The notes below the pieces were generated by a model. The model worked only from the letters and a program-made list of their open reading frames with translations, did no database searches and was not told the origin of the DNA. The position numbers and the translations under genes are program-made. From assembly GCF_003315515.1 (NCBI RefSeq), contig NZ_QNRY01000015.1, forward strand, positions 1-64,000: a stretch of 64,000 bases of DNA, written 5' to 3'. Position 1 is the stretch's first letter. Every line of letters begins with the position of its first letter. Shown here in pieces: positions 1 through 10,412 of the stretch. This stretch comes from Brenneria salicis ATCC 15712 = DSM 30166. Lineage in GTDB: Bacteria > Pseudomonadota > Gammaproteobacteria > Enterobacterales > Enterobacteriaceae.

Positions 1-19
1 TGAATGCTATGATCGGCAT

Positions 20-86
20 AACTCAGTCCGGTTGGTGATTTGTTTTGATTTGGCGATTGATCAGATCGCTCAAACCGGATTGAGTT
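20..86. repeat. Inverted repeat upstream of the EAL/HDOD gene
   Basis: A 14-base arm at 20-33 (AACTCAGTCCGGTT) is matched by an inverted arm at 73-86 (AACCGGATTGAGTT) with one mismatch. The 39-base spacer holds a smaller imperfect dyad, GCGATTGATCAGATCGC. The loop is too long for a simple terminator. It may be an operator, or the edge of a feature of the unseen gene to the left. Confidence 0.4.
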
Positions 87-230
87 CCCTTCAGTGATCT
101 ACTATTAGGCGCAGTTATTTAGAATTAGGATTTACGAATTTTCCCTGCACGATTACACAATGAAAGCTAACGCGTCATCACCAAGATTCACAGGAGTGGC
201 TAATGTGAATATGATACATGGAGCCTGATT

Positions 231-1448
231 ATGTATTCCTTTGTTGCCCGCCAACCCATATTAAACCAGCGTCTGCAAACCGTTGCCTATGAGCTTTTTT
301 TTCGCATTGATATCACCAATAAATTCCCGGATGTCAGTGCTGAATTCGCCACCTCCCAACTGATAGCCGACCAGTTTTTAACCAGCCCGTTGACTAAACT
401 GGTCGGCGAAAAACTTTGTTACGTCAATTTTCCCTATGAAATGTTGATAAGCGGTCAAGCGGAAGTATTGCCTCCCGATAAGGTGGTTATTGAGATCCTG
501 GAAAATGCCACGCCCGATAATGAATTACTCCGGGCAATAAAGAAAATGAAAAAGAAAGGATTCATATTCGCACTTGATGATTTTACGATGAGCTCCGAAT
601 GGAACAAATTTCTGCCTTATGTTGACATCATCAAGTTTGATTTAAATCAATCGACATTCGATGAAATTGAAAGCTTCATCAATAAAACCAGGCACCATAA
701 CCTGACCTATCTTGCTGAAAAAGTAGAAAAACATGAGCAATACATTCAGAGCAAAAAGATAGGTATCTCATTGTTTCAAGGCTATTTTTTCAGTGTGCAG
801 GAGGTGATGAAATCTAAAAGATTGATTAACAACTCAAATAGCACCATCAACCTGTTGAAAGAAATCAATCAGCCCGAACTGAACTATGCAAGAATTGAAG
901 AATTAATCTGTGCTGATTTATCGCTATATTATAAATTAATGCGCTATGTCACCAACATTAAATATCATACTCGTTTCGGTATCACCGCCTCTGCCATGTC
1001 TTTTCGCGCCATTGCGATATTGCTGGGACAAAAGGAGCTTAAACGTTTTGTTTCTCTGGTGAGTATCACGAACTGCAATGCGAAAAAACCCAGCGAGCTT
1101 TATCGCATCAGTTTAATCCGCGCCCGATTGCTGGAATTATTACACCTCAAACTTGAAGATGAAGGTGATGCGACCGAAGCGTTCCTGTGTGGATTATTAT
1201 CACTGTTGGATGCGGTGCTGGATTATCCAATGCCTTTATTACTCTCTGAGATAACGTTATCCGATAAGATAAATCAAGCGTTGTTGCATAATATCGGTGA
1301 GTTCGCTGTCTATCTGACCGTGGCTTATGAATATGAACAACAGGAATGGGTACACCTGAGTGGCTATCTGGGTTGCCTTGGAATCAATGAAACCGATTTT
1401 TTCCATATGATAATGCAGGCGACGCAGTGGGCGGATGAAATCCTATAA
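231..1448 (+). CDS. EAL and HDOD domain signalling protein (YuxH type)
   Basis: A 405-residue cytoplasmic protein of the EAL-HDOD family, which act in c-di-GMP-linked control of motility, biofilm and virulence. The N-terminal half (about 1-200) is a partly degenerate EAL phosphodiesterase domain. The signature EAL triplet is replaced in AYELFFR, although later motifs remain (EILEN, ALDDF, IKFD, AEKVE, LFQGYFFS). The C-terminal half (about 205-400) is an HDOD domain. The changed signature suggests reduced or no c-di-GMP hydrolysis and a binding or scaffolding role, which is inference. A GGAG sequence lies just before the ATG. The gene is convergent with the glucan synthase gene, with a shared hairpin between them. 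Confidence 0.85.
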   Translation: MYSFVARQPILNQRLQTVAYELFFRIDITNKFPDVSAEFATSQLIADQFLTSPLTKLVGEKLCYVNFPYEMLISGQAEVLPPDKVVIEILENATPDNELLRAIKKMKKKGFIFALDDFTMSSEWNKFLPYVDIIKFDLNQSTFDEIESFINKTRHHNLTYLAEKVEKHEQYIQSKKIGISLFQGYFFSVQEVMKSKRLINNSNSTINLLKEINQPELNYARIEELICADLSLYYKLMRYVTNIKYHTRFGITASAMSFRAIAILLGQKELKRFVSLVSITNCNAKKPSELYRISLIRARLLELLHLKLEDEGDATEAFLCGLLSLLDAVLDYPMPLLLSEITLSDKINQALLHNIGEFAVYLTVAYEYEQQEWVHLSGYLGCLGINETDFFHMIMQATQWADEIL

Positions 1449-1460
1449 TTTTAAGAGTCT

Positions 1461-1494
1461 ATGTTGAGTGCTCGTCTACACGCACACTCAACAT
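1461..1494. terminator. Bidirectional terminator-like hairpin
   Basis: Perfect 10-base arms ATGTTGAGTG (1461-1470) and CACTCAACAT (1485-1494) with a 14-base loop lie between two convergent genes. No strong T-run follows on either strand, so this is a probable shared 3' hairpin rather than a certain intrinsic terminator. Confidence 0.55.
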
Positions 1495-1516
1495 GAAGCT
1501 CAATCATTACCCTCTT

Positions 1517-4500
1517 TTACAACCTGAGTTGAAGATGGTGCTCCCCTTTCATTAATTCAATCTTAATCTGTTTTTGTTCGCCATTAAGCGGCATTTCCAC
1601 CTCATCCAGCATGACCTGAATTATTCCCTGACAACGGTGATGATCATTCGTCACACTGATGAGATAGCGGCAATCCCCCAGAGTTACCCGCGCCTCAAAA
1701 CCGGGCCAGTCATCAGGGATACAGGGACTCAGCACCAGCAGGTTGCCTTCACGACGGATCCCCAGTATCCCTTCAACGCCGGCGCGGTACATCCACCCAG
1801 CCGAACCGGTATACCAGGTCCAGCCGCCGCGTCCGCTATGCGGCGCGACGGAATACACATCGGCGGCAATGACATAAGGTTCAACGCGGTAGCGGGCCAC
1901 CTGCTCCGCTGTCGAACCATGATTAATCGGGTTGAGCAAGGCAAACAGTTCAGCCGCCTTATTCCCGTCGCCCAATTGGGTAAAAGCGAGCACCGACCAC
2001 ATCGACGCATGGGTGTATTGACCACCATTTTCACGTAATCCCGGCGGATAGCCTTTGATATAACCGGGATCGTGCGCAGTGCGATCAAAAGGCGGCGTAA
2101 ACAACAGCGCCAACCCGTCATCCCAACGAAGAAGATATTTTTCCAGCGATATCATGGCCGTCGCTGCCCGTTCACTATCCGCAGCCCCGGAGAGCACCGC
2201 CCAGGATTGCGCGATGGAATCAATGACGCATTCATCATTACTGCTGCTGCCCAGCCAGGTGCCGTCATCAAACGTCGCCCGACGATACCAGGCGCCATCC
2301 CATGCCGAGGCTTCAATAGCCGCCCTGACGGATTCGGCATGCTGCCGCCAGCGCGCCGCACGCACGGCATCATACTGCTCAGCCAATGGCGCAAAGCACG
2401 CTATGGTATGAATCAGCAACCAGCCAAGCCAGACGCTCTCGCCTTTTCCACCCTCACCGACACGATTCATGCCGTCGTTCCAGTCCCCTCCCCCGATAAG
2501 CGGTAAACCATGCTCCCCCGTCAATTGCAGGCATTGATCCAGACCGCGAGCGCAATGTTCAAATAGCGTGGCGGTTTGGGCGGATTGCATCGGTTGGAAG
2601 AACGCATCATGCTCTCCCGCGGCGACCGGCGGGCCTTCGAGAAAACCGACCTGTTCGTTAAGCACGTCATAATCCTGACTCACCTGCACATAGGTGGCGG
2701 TCGCGAACGCCAGCCACACCCGATCATCAGAGATGTGTGTTCTCACCCCGGCGCCGGAATGCGGCAGCCACCAATGCTGCACATCTCCCTCGGCGAATTG
2801 TCGGCCCGCGGCGCGTAATAAATGTTGCCGCGTCGCCTCAGGTTGCGAAAAGGTTAAGGCCATGCCGTCCTGAAGCTGGTCGCGAAAACCATAAGCGCCG
2901 CTTGCCTGATAAAATCCGCAACGGGCCTGAATACGACAAGTCAGGGTTTGATACAACAGCCACCCATTAAGCATGATATCCATCGCGCTATCGGGCGTTT
3001 TCACCCTGATCGCCCCCGTCACGGTTTCCCAGTGTGCTTCAACGTCGCGCAGAACCTGATCCAGATCGCACTGACGATATTTCCCAATCAGATCGCCGAC
3101 CTGTTCAACCGAGGCTTCCTGACCGATAAACCAGACGACCTCGACCTGCTCTCCTGGCGCGATGCTGACCGTGGTCTGTAGCGCGCCACAGGGATCCCCT
3201 CCCGCCGCGGTATTTCCGGTTAACCGGCGATGTTTCACCAACGCCGCCGGCGCCCGCATGTGCCCGTTTCGCCCCAGAAACTCCGTTCTGTCTGCGGTGA
3301 ACGATGACTGCGCGCCCGACAAATCTGCGAAACCGATCCGTCCGGGGAAACCGCCCGACCAGGGATTCCGTACCAATATGGCCCCGGTTTGCGCATCCAC
3401 ATGACTTAACAGATAAGGCGCGCTGGCGCTGCGCGAAGCGCCCAACACCCATTCCGCATAAGCCGTGATCGTCAGTTGCCGCGCCTGCGTTGAGGTATTG
3501 CGCAACCGCAAACGGGAGATTTTTATCGGGTCAGCCAGCGGAACATATTGCAGTAATTCGGACTCAATATCATTGGCCTGGTGAGTAAAACGGCTATAAC
3601 CGAAACCATGACGCGCAACATAACATCCGCCGTCATTAACGGGCCACGCTGTCGGCGTCCATAACACGCCGCTCATATCGTCATGGATATAAAACGCCTC
3701 GCCGCCGGGATCAATCACCGCATCATTCCCCCAGGGCGTCAGTTGGTTTTCACGGCTATTTTCCGCCCAGGTGTAACCGCTTCCCTGCGCGGAAACCTGA
3801 AACCCAAACGTTGGATTGGCGATAACATTAATCCACGGCGCTGGCGTGGTATGTTGCGCATCTAGTACGGTGACATATTCCCGCCCTTGCCGATCAAATC
3901 CGCCAATACCGTTAAAAAACGCCAGTTCCTCTGGATATGGCGTCTGACCAGGCAGTCCCTTTGATGGCGCGGCGTTTTCCGATTGGATCTCGCGCGGCGC
4001 ATGCGGAACCAATTCCAACTGATAGGAAATAGGGCCTCGGCGGGCAATCAGCGATACCCGTGCGATTGACAGCAACAACGCCCTTGATTCCGTCGACATT
4101 AAATCAGCGCGCAGCGCAAATACCTCGCCGCGCGTTGACGCGCCGCCCAAACGCGGCCTTGATTGACTGCTGCGGATGGCGGTTTCAATGGCTATCTGCA
4201 AATCCTGAATATAAGACGACGAACGCTCATTGACGATAACCAAATCCACATTCAGTAACTTCATACGCCAGTATTCGTGGGCTCTCAGTAACTGATGCAC
4301 CTGCGCCATATCATCGATATCATCAATGCGCAGCAATACAATCGGCAGATCGCCGGAAATCGACATTGACCACAGCCCGGATTGCTTGCCCGCGCCATCC
4401 ACGATAGACGCCGACGGCGCACGAAAACGCGGGTCGGTATAAATGATGGGCGCCGCCAAACGCTGAAAGTCCGCGGCTTCTTCTGATTTCACCCCCAGAT

Positions 4501-7500
4501 GGCGCAATTGCACCTGAGCTTGCGTCCAGGCAAAGGTTTTGTCTCGCTCATAGGCGCTGCGATCGTGATGTTTATCAATCACATCAATCAGTGCCTCGCG
4601 CGATGCGGCGACCACGGTCCAAAATGCCACCCGCACTGTTTTACCGGCGGGAATGCGCACCTGCTGGCGTAGTGAAAAAATGGGATCGAGCACGGTGCCG
4701 GTGGTATTGGATAACGCCTGATGCCCGACAATGGCATCCGCCGTCATAACCGACTGCCCTTTGCCAATAAACCGGGCCCGGTCTGATTCATACTGCATTT
4801 TGCTGCCGACCGCCCCTTCCAACACGGCGAAATGGGCCGCCCAGACTGGGGGTTCACCCGGTGAACGAGGGCGTCGGGTCGCAATCAGAGCGGAGAACTC
4901 CGCCAGATATTCCGTTTGCACAAACAGGCGGGAAAACGCCGTATGCGCGATGTCGGCGCTGGGTGGGGCCAACACGATTTCCGCATAGGAAGTCAGTTCG
5001 ATATCACGCCGCCGCCGTCCGCTATTCGTCAAGGTTACCCGACGAACTTCGCCATCGCTTTCTCCTGATACCAGCACATCAAGCGTGGTGGTCAGCGAAC
5101 GTTCATGACGAATGTAAGACGCGTGATCTTCGCCAAAAACCACTTCATAACGATGTGCCGGTGCGCCGATGCTGCTGATCATGCCGGATGAAACCGGCAA
5201 ATTGCCTGCCGACTCACTTAACTGGCGTTGCTCGCCCGCAGACCAGATTCGATTGCTGCGCATATCACGCAGCAGCACAAAACTGCCCCATGCATCCTGG
5301 GTGCTGTCCTCCCGCCAACGCGTAATCGCTAATTCGCGCCAGTGGCTATAGCCGGAACCGGTGGTGGTTAGCATCACCGCATAGCGGCCATTCGACAGCA
5401 AATGGGTGATTGGCGCGCCAGTGGGCGAGGAGGAGAAGCGGCGCAACATCGCCGTTTCATTACGCCTTTCACCGCCGCCAACTTTCACCTCTTCCACCTG
5501 CGGTTCGGCAAGCGCGACATGTACCGGCAGGCTTTCCTGCAACAAAAGCTCACATGACTGGATAACGGGTTCGCGGTGGAAGCGGCGGCGCATATTGCCG
5601 TTATGCAACGTGTTGGCGATAGCAACCAACGTCATTCCCTGATGGTGCGCCATAAAACTGTAAACGATAGCGAATTTTTCATTATCCGGCAGACGGGAAG
5701 GCGTGAAATCCAGCGCTTCATAGAAACCGTAGCGTCCTGACGCGCCCAGCGTCGCTAAACGCGCATAATTTCGACAGGCGGCCACCGGGTCAACCATCGT
5801 AGCTAAACCGGTGGCATAAGGCGCCACCACCAGATTATCCGCCAGCCCGCGTTTCAACCCCAAACCCGGCACACCAAAGTTTGAGTATTGATAGGTAAAA
5901 TCAATATCTCGCGCATTATAAGCTGATTCTGAAATACCCCACGGCACGGATAACGCCCGACCATATGCCTGTTGTTGCGCGACGATCGCACGCGTGGTTT
6001 GTTCCAGCACGCTCCCCATCGGCGCGCGCATCACCAGCGACGGCATCAAATACTCAAACATCGATCCTGACCAGGACATTAGCGCGGCCCCTTTACCGGT
6101 GCGAACCGCTGAACGCCCCAGCCGAAACCAGTGGCGGGAACTGACATCGCCTTTCGCAATGGCAAACAGGCTGGCTAGCCGGGCTTCAGAGGCCAGCAGA
6201 TCGTAACAACTGACATCAAGTTGGTTTTCTGACATTAAATAGCCGATCGACAACAGTTTGCGTTCCGGATCGATAAGAAAGGCAAAATCCATTTCCATCG
6301 CCATCTTCCGCGCACGCAACGCCAGTACTTGCAGCCGTTCAATCAGGGATGCGTTTTCAGCGGCGGAATATTGCCGCTCACGTTCATGCGCTACAAGCAT
6401 CGTGTGGGTTGCATCAATCCAGAAAAATGGCTCCGCCACGCTCCCATCATCCGCGGGCGGCAATAACTTATCGGCCTGCCGCCGCAATTGTTCAAGTTGC
6501 AAAATTGCTTCCGGCAACAAGCGCTCCGCCGACAGATGACGATTCAGCGACATGCCGATTTTCGCCAACGGCCTGAATAGCGCGGTTTCGCCCCGCGTTT
6601 CTTTATGCGACAACAGCGATTCACGAATCAGTAGCAGGTGATCGGCCAGCGGTTCCCGCCAATTTTGTAAACGCTTTTCTTCCAGCCATAACTCGCAAGC
6701 ATTTGCCAGGACAATCAAATTACCCGCCAGGTTGCCGCTATCAACCGAGGAAACATAAGCCGGATGCAGGGTTTGCAGATCCTGTGTATCATACCAATTA
6801 AAAAAATGGCCTTTAAAGCGCGGTAGTCGTTCCATCGTGGTCAATGTCGCGCTGAGCCGGTCGAGCATCTCAGTTAGACTTATCCAGCCGAAATCCCGCG
6901 CCGCCACGGTAGAGATCAAATACAGACCGATATTCGTCGGCGAAGTACGGTGCGCCACTACCGGTCGTGGTTGCTCCTGGAAGTTATCCGGCGGCAGGTG
7001 ATGCTCTTGTTGCGTGACAAAGGTGGTGAAAAAACGCCAGGTACGACGGGCGATTAAGCGTAATGTTTGTTTATCCGCATCATCAATATTTTCCTGACGA
7101 GTCATCGTGCGCCCGCCGCTCACCCACAGCGCCAGCGCCGGGGCGGTCAACCACAACACGCCCAACGGCAACCATAGCGGCCAGTTCTGCGGCGACGCCA
7201 GCAATGCCCATCCCACAACCGCGCCCCCCAGCGCCACCCCACCGATCATCTGACGGTAAAACCCCGTCAATGTCAGACGCGGGCGGCTACCAGACTGGGC
7301 CGCCGTGGTCCATTCCAGCAGATGCCGCCGGGTAACCGTTAACCGCGCCAACGTGCGAACGAACGCATCAATGGCGCGCCAACTTTGATCGGCCAAAAAG
7401 GATAAGGTGAGGACAACCTGGAACAACGCCAGTTTGAGGTCGCTGAGCAAATGACGAAAAGGTTGGCTCTGACTAAGCGGTTGTTGTCGGGTCAAGCCGC

Positions 7501-10135
7501 GCAGCCCACGTGACGCGGCATCCCACACGGCGGGCAGACAGGCGGGAAACGCCAGTATCAGCAGTACGATCACCATGCCTTTCCATGCCGCGCTTAGCGG
7601 CAACGCGGCACAACATATCAGCATCAATAACAGCGTGGGCGCGAACAACGCACGCCGCAAATTGTCGATCATTTTCCAGCGGCCAACCGCGGGTAAACGT
7701 ACTTTTTCACCTGACGCCGTGCGCACCAGCCCCAAAATCCAGGGCAGAAGTTGCCAGTCGCCGCGCGTCCAGCGATGTTGCCGTTTTACGATGACGTCAT
7801 AGCGCGAAGGAAAGGTTTCCACCAGTTCAACATCGGAAGCCAGCCCCGCGCGCGCATAAACGCCTTCAAACAGGTCGTGACTGAGCAGTCTGTTTTCAGG
7901 AATACGCCCTTGAAGCGCACGCTCGAACGCGTCAACATCATAGATGCCTTTTCCGGTATAGGAACCTTCGCCGAACAAATCCTGATAAACATCGGACACG
8001 GCGGCTTCGTAAGGGTTGATGCCCCCCGGTGCGGAGAAAATACGCTGATAGAGCGACGTTTCATGTCCCGCCGGCAGAGAAGGGGTAATCCGGGGTTGCA
8101 GAATGGCGTAACCGGCCACTATATTCTCACCAACGCTATCCCAGCGAGGCTGGTTAAGCGGGTGAGCCATTTTACCCACCAACTTCAGGGCGGTATCGCG
8201 CGGTAAACGGGTATCGGCATCCAGCGTAATCACGTAGCGAACATCGGCAGGCACCTGGATGGGATGATCATTTATCGGCGTAAAACTGGTATCCGTCGCG
8301 CCGCGTAACAACCGGTTAAGCTCATGCAGTTTTCCCCGTTTACGCTCCCACCCCATCCATACTTTTTCACTGGGATTGAACAATCTTCTGCGGTGCAACA
8401 ACAGAAATCGCTCACTGGCAGGTCCTGCCCCATAACGCTCATTAAGTTGTTGTAGCGCCAGCAATGCCTGCGTTAACAGGTGTTGATCGCCGGCCAGGAT
8501 TTCCGTTTCGGCATCCACGCCGTCGGTCAACAGGGCAAAGGTCATATCCCCTTCTCCACTGGAGAGATAATGCACCTCCAATTGTTCCACCTGTTGCAGC
8601 ATGTCCTGTTCGCTGGTCAACAGGGTTGGCACCACCACCAGCGTCCGGCAATGCCTCGGCACGCCATGCAACAACGCCAGCCCAGGCAGAGGCGCTGCGC
8701 CAAATAGCCAGGTGATAAGCCGGTTGACCCACGCCGTGGCGACTTCAGAAAAGGGAATGATGCTGATAACACCAATCAATAACAGCCAACCGTTCGAAAC
8801 GGAGGATGCGGACAGAATGATCCCGGCGCCTGCCAGCAGGAGTGCGGTAAAAAATCCGATCATCGCGATGTAGCCTGCCATTCCAACACGCAGGGTAAAT
8901 CGATTAAATCGCAGTAAAAACGCGGGACGAAAACCAATCGCGGCTTCAAGTTGCGGCCGACCTTCCGCGATCAGATAGTAGCCGGGCTCACGCTTACGTT
9001 CGCCCGGATCATCAGATAACGGGGAAACCGGCACTTGCTGCGCCAACAGCAACGCTTGTTCCGTAATATCAAGCTCAGTGCATGGCGCTTGCCGGGCGAG
9101 TTGCTCAATCGCGCTACGATATAAATTACGGGTGGAAAAATCCATCGCCGCAAACTCGCTGCCAGCGCGTAAACGCGCATCCACCAGGCTGACACTTTCA
9201 AAAAATGTCGCCCAGTCGATATCAGAAATCAATCGCATGCTGGTAATAATATTGCGCACCGTGACGTTAGAGACGCCCAGACGCTGTTGCGCATGTTGCA
9301 CCACGTCTTCCATTGAGCTTCCCTGCTGTTTAAGCCGCTGTTCAAGCCAGCCCAACGCGGGTGTGGTTCTGGGATCATGATCGCGTAATCGCTTACTCAG
9401 TTGAGCGGCAAACGTCTCAGACAACGGCGCATCGTTATAAGACGCAAGGATATCGGAAGCAAGGGGATAGCTCGCCGCATCAGCGCGTATATCGCCCGTG
9501 CGCAACAGGTTATTCGCCAACCGCTCGGCCTTGGCGCGCTCCTTTCTACCCACGGTCATTTGATCGGCCAGACGTCGCAGATTTTCTATCAATACGATAC
9601 GCAGAGTGATGGCGACCGCCCAGAGTTCACCTATCGTCAAAGGCTGAACTTCCTGATAGGCCATAATGAAGCGGCGTAAGGCTTCAGGATCGACATGGCT
9701 GTCAGTATGGGCGATGAACGCCCACACCAGGCCAAATACCCGCGGATAACCGGTAAAAGGCCCCTGCGACAATTTAGGCAATTGTCGGTAATAACGTGGA
9801 GGCAAATCTTCACGAATTTCACGAATTTGCGCCGCAACCAGATGATAGTTATCCAATAACCACTCGGCAGCAGGTACAACGTTACCGCCTTCCTCCAATT
9901 CGTGGGCGCTGGCGCGGTAAGCGGCCAGCAACACTTTCGCATTGTTATTTAAGCGATGGTGTAACGAGGTAACATGCGGAGGAGATAACGTGACGGGCTG
10001 GGCAGCGGCCAGAGTGCGACCATGCTGCTCCAGGCGCTCCATGCCAAACAGATCACCTCTGACAGGTCGAATATCATTCCAGGGTGACGCTTCATCTTGA
10101 CGTAAGAAGGGAAATGCGCGGAAAAATATTTTCAT
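1517..10135 (-). CDS. NdvB-like cyclic beta-glucan synthase (GT84-glucoamylase-GH94)
   Basis: A 2872-residue inner-membrane protein with the architecture of cyclic beta-1,2-glucan synthases (NdvB/ChvB). An N-terminal region is followed by membrane segments near 415-470. A GT84 glycosyltransferase core contains DADTR near residue 636, GKGIYDVDAF, SHDLFEG and the QxxRW-type QRHRWTRGDW near 785. More membrane helices follow. A glucoamylase-like domain contains SGSMFEYLMP, GISESAYNARD and AHHQGM near 1498. The C-terminal GH94 phosphorylase-like part carries GGDWNDGMNR near 2552, whose Asp is the expected general acid. Such enzymes polymerise UDP-glucose, set chain length by phosphorolysis and cyclise periplasmic glucans that matter for osmoadaptation and host interaction in Rhizobium, Agrobacterium and Brucella. 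The length matches the family and no break is seen. The exact product is not proven by sequence. Confidence 0.85.
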   Translation of the reverse strand: MKIFFRAFPFLRQDEASPWNDIRPVRGDLFGMERLEQHGRTLAAAQPVTLSPPHVTSLHHRLNNNAKVLLAAYRASAHELEEGGNVVPAAEWLLDNYHLVAAQIREIREDLPPRYYRQLPKLSQGPFTGYPRVFGLVWAFIAHTDSHVDPEALRRFIMAYQEVQPLTIGELWAVAITLRIVLIENLRRLADQMTVGRKERAKAERLANNLLRTGDIRADAASYPLASDILASYNDAPLSETFAAQLSKRLRDHDPRTTPALGWLEQRLKQQGSSMEDVVQHAQQRLGVSNVTVRNIITSMRLISDIDWATFFESVSLVDARLRAGSEFAAMDFSTRNLYRSAIEQLARQAPCTELDITEQALLLAQQVPVSPLSDDPGERKREPGYYLIAEGRPQLEAAIGFRPAFLLRFNRFTLRVGMAGYIAMIGFFTALLLAGAGIILSASSVSNGWLLLIGVISIIPFSEVATAWVNRLITWLFGAAPLPGLALLHGVPRHCRTLVVVPTLLTSEQDMLQQVEQLEVHYLSSGEGDMTFALLTDGVDAETEILAGDQHLLTQALLALQQLNERYGAGPASERFLLLHRRRLFNPSEKVWMGWERKRGKLHELNRLLRGATDTSFTPINDHPIQVPADVRYVITLDADTRLPRDTALKLVGKMAHPLNQPRWDSVGENIVAGYAILQPRITPSLPAGHETSLYQRIFSAPGGINPYEAAVSDVYQDLFGEGSYTGKGIYDVDAFERALQGRIPENRLLSHDLFEGVYARAGLASDVELVETFPSRYDVIVKRQHRWTRGDWQLLPWILGLVRTASGEKVRLPAVGRWKMIDNLRRALFAPTLLLMLICCAALPLSAAWKGMVIVLLILAFPACLPAVWDAASRGLRGLTRQQPLSQSQPFRHLLSDLKLALFQVVLTLSFLADQSWRAIDAFVRTLARLTVTRRHLLEWTTAAQSGSRPRLTLTGFYRQMIGGVALGGAVVGWALLASPQNWPLWLPLGVLWLTAPALALWVSGGRTMTRQENIDDADKQTLRLIARRTWRFFTTFVTQQEHHLPPDNFQEQPRPVVAHRTSPTNIGLYLISTVAARDFGWISLTEMLDRLSATLTTMERLPRFKGHFFNWYDTQDLQTLHPAYVSSVDSGNLAGNLIVLANACELWLEEKRLQNWREPLADHLLLIRESLLSHKETRGETALFRPLAKIGMSLNRHLSAERLLPEAILQLEQLRRQADKLLPPADDGSVAEPFFWIDATHTMLVAHERERQYSAAENASLIERLQVLALRARKMAMEMDFAFLIDPERKLLSIGYLMSENQLDVSCYDLLASEARLASLFAIAKGDVSSRHWFRLGRSAVRTGKGAALMSWSGSMFEYLMPSLVMRAPMGSVLEQTTRAIVAQQQAYGRALSVPWGISESAYNARDIDFTYQYSNFGVPGLGLKRGLADNLVVAPYATGLATMVDPVAACRNYARLATLGASGRYGFYEALDFTPSRLPDNEKFAIVYSFMAHHQGMTLVAIANTLHNGNMRRRFHREPVIQSCELLLQESLPVHVALAEPQVEEVKVGGGERRNETAMLRRFSSSPTGAPITHLLSNGRYAVMLTTTGSGYSHWRELAITRWREDSTQDAWGSFVLLRDMRSNRIWSAGEQRQLSESAGNLPVSSGMISSIGAPAHRYEVVFGEDHASYIRHERSLTTTLDVLVSGESDGEVRRVTLTNSGRRRRDIELTSYAEIVLAPPSADIAHTAFSRLFVQTEYLAEFSALIATRRPRSPGEPPVWAAHFAVLEGAVGSKMQYESDRARFIGKGQSVMTADAIVGHQALSNTTGTVLDPIFSLRQQVRIPAGKTVRVAFWTVVAASREALIDVIDKHHDRSAYERDKTFAWTQAQVQLRHLGVKSEEAADFQRLAAPIIYTDPRFRAPSASIVDGAGKQSGLWSMSISGDLPIVLLRIDDIDDMAQVHQLLRAHEYWRMKLLNVDLVIVNERSSSYIQDLQIAIETAIRSSQSRPRLGGASTRGEVFALRADLMSTESRALLLSIARVSLIARRGPISYQLELVPHAPREIQSENAAPSKGLPGQTPYPEELAFFNGIGGFDRQGREYVTVLDAQHTTPAPWINVIANPTFGFQVSAQGSGYTWAENSRENQLTPWGNDAVIDPGGEAFYIHDDMSGVLWTPTAWPVNDGGCYVARHGFGYSRFTHQANDIESELLQYVPLADPIKISRLRLRNTSTQARQLTITAYAEWVLGASRSASAPYLLSHVDAQTGAILVRNPWSGGFPGRIGFADLSGAQSSFTADRTEFLGRNGHMRAPAALVKHRRLTGNTAAGGDPCGALQTTVSIAPGEQVEVVWFIGQEASVEQVGDLIGKYRQCDLDQVLRDVEAHWETVTGAIRVKTPDSAMDIMLNGWLLYQTLTCRIQARCGFYQASGAYGFRDQLQDGMALTFSQPEATRQHLLRAAGRQFAEGDVQHWWLPHSGAGVRTHISDDRVWLAFATATYVQVSQDYDVLNEQVGFLEGPPVAAGEHDAFFQPMQSAQTATLFEHCARGLDQCLQLTGEHGLPLIGGGDWNDGMNRVGEGGKGESVWLGWLLIHTIACFAPLAEQYDAVRAARWRQHAESVRAAIEASAWDGAWYRRATFDDGTWLGSSSNDECVIDSIAQSWAVLSGAADSERAATAMISLEKYLLRWDDGLALLFTPPFDRTAHDPGYIKGYPPGLRENGGQYTHASMWSVLAFTQLGDGNKAAELFALLNPINHGSTAEQVARYRVEPYVIAADVYSVAPHSGRGGWTWYTGSAGWMYRAGVEGILGIRREGNLLVLSPCIPDDWPGFEARVTLGDCRYLISVTNDHHRCQGIIQVMLDEVEMPLNGEQKQIKIELMKGEHHLQLRL

Positions 10136-10412
10136 AATCGCCTTTCAGCCTCAACGTAGAAATACGCAAGGCCACTTTGAAGGTAACGTCCAAAAGCTGG
10201 CAAACCTTATTGGCGCAGGATTGTCGGCACTTGATACAGGAAATACGTGTTCAATTTGCTCAGGCCGTGAAAAAACGACAACCGAGATCAGCGTGGCAGA
10301 AAATGAGTATAGTTGATAAATGTCAGGCCATTAAACATTGGCTCGAAACAGAAACAGGCAACAAAACCGGAGAAATCGGAACGCACAATAAACAGTATTG
10401 AAAAATAATGAA

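Noticed and set aside
10177..10401. A 74-codon plus-strand frame between the glucan synthase and the acyltransferase genes
   Set aside because: It starts with TTG, has no family resemblance and only a weak ribosome binding site, so I did not list it as a gene.
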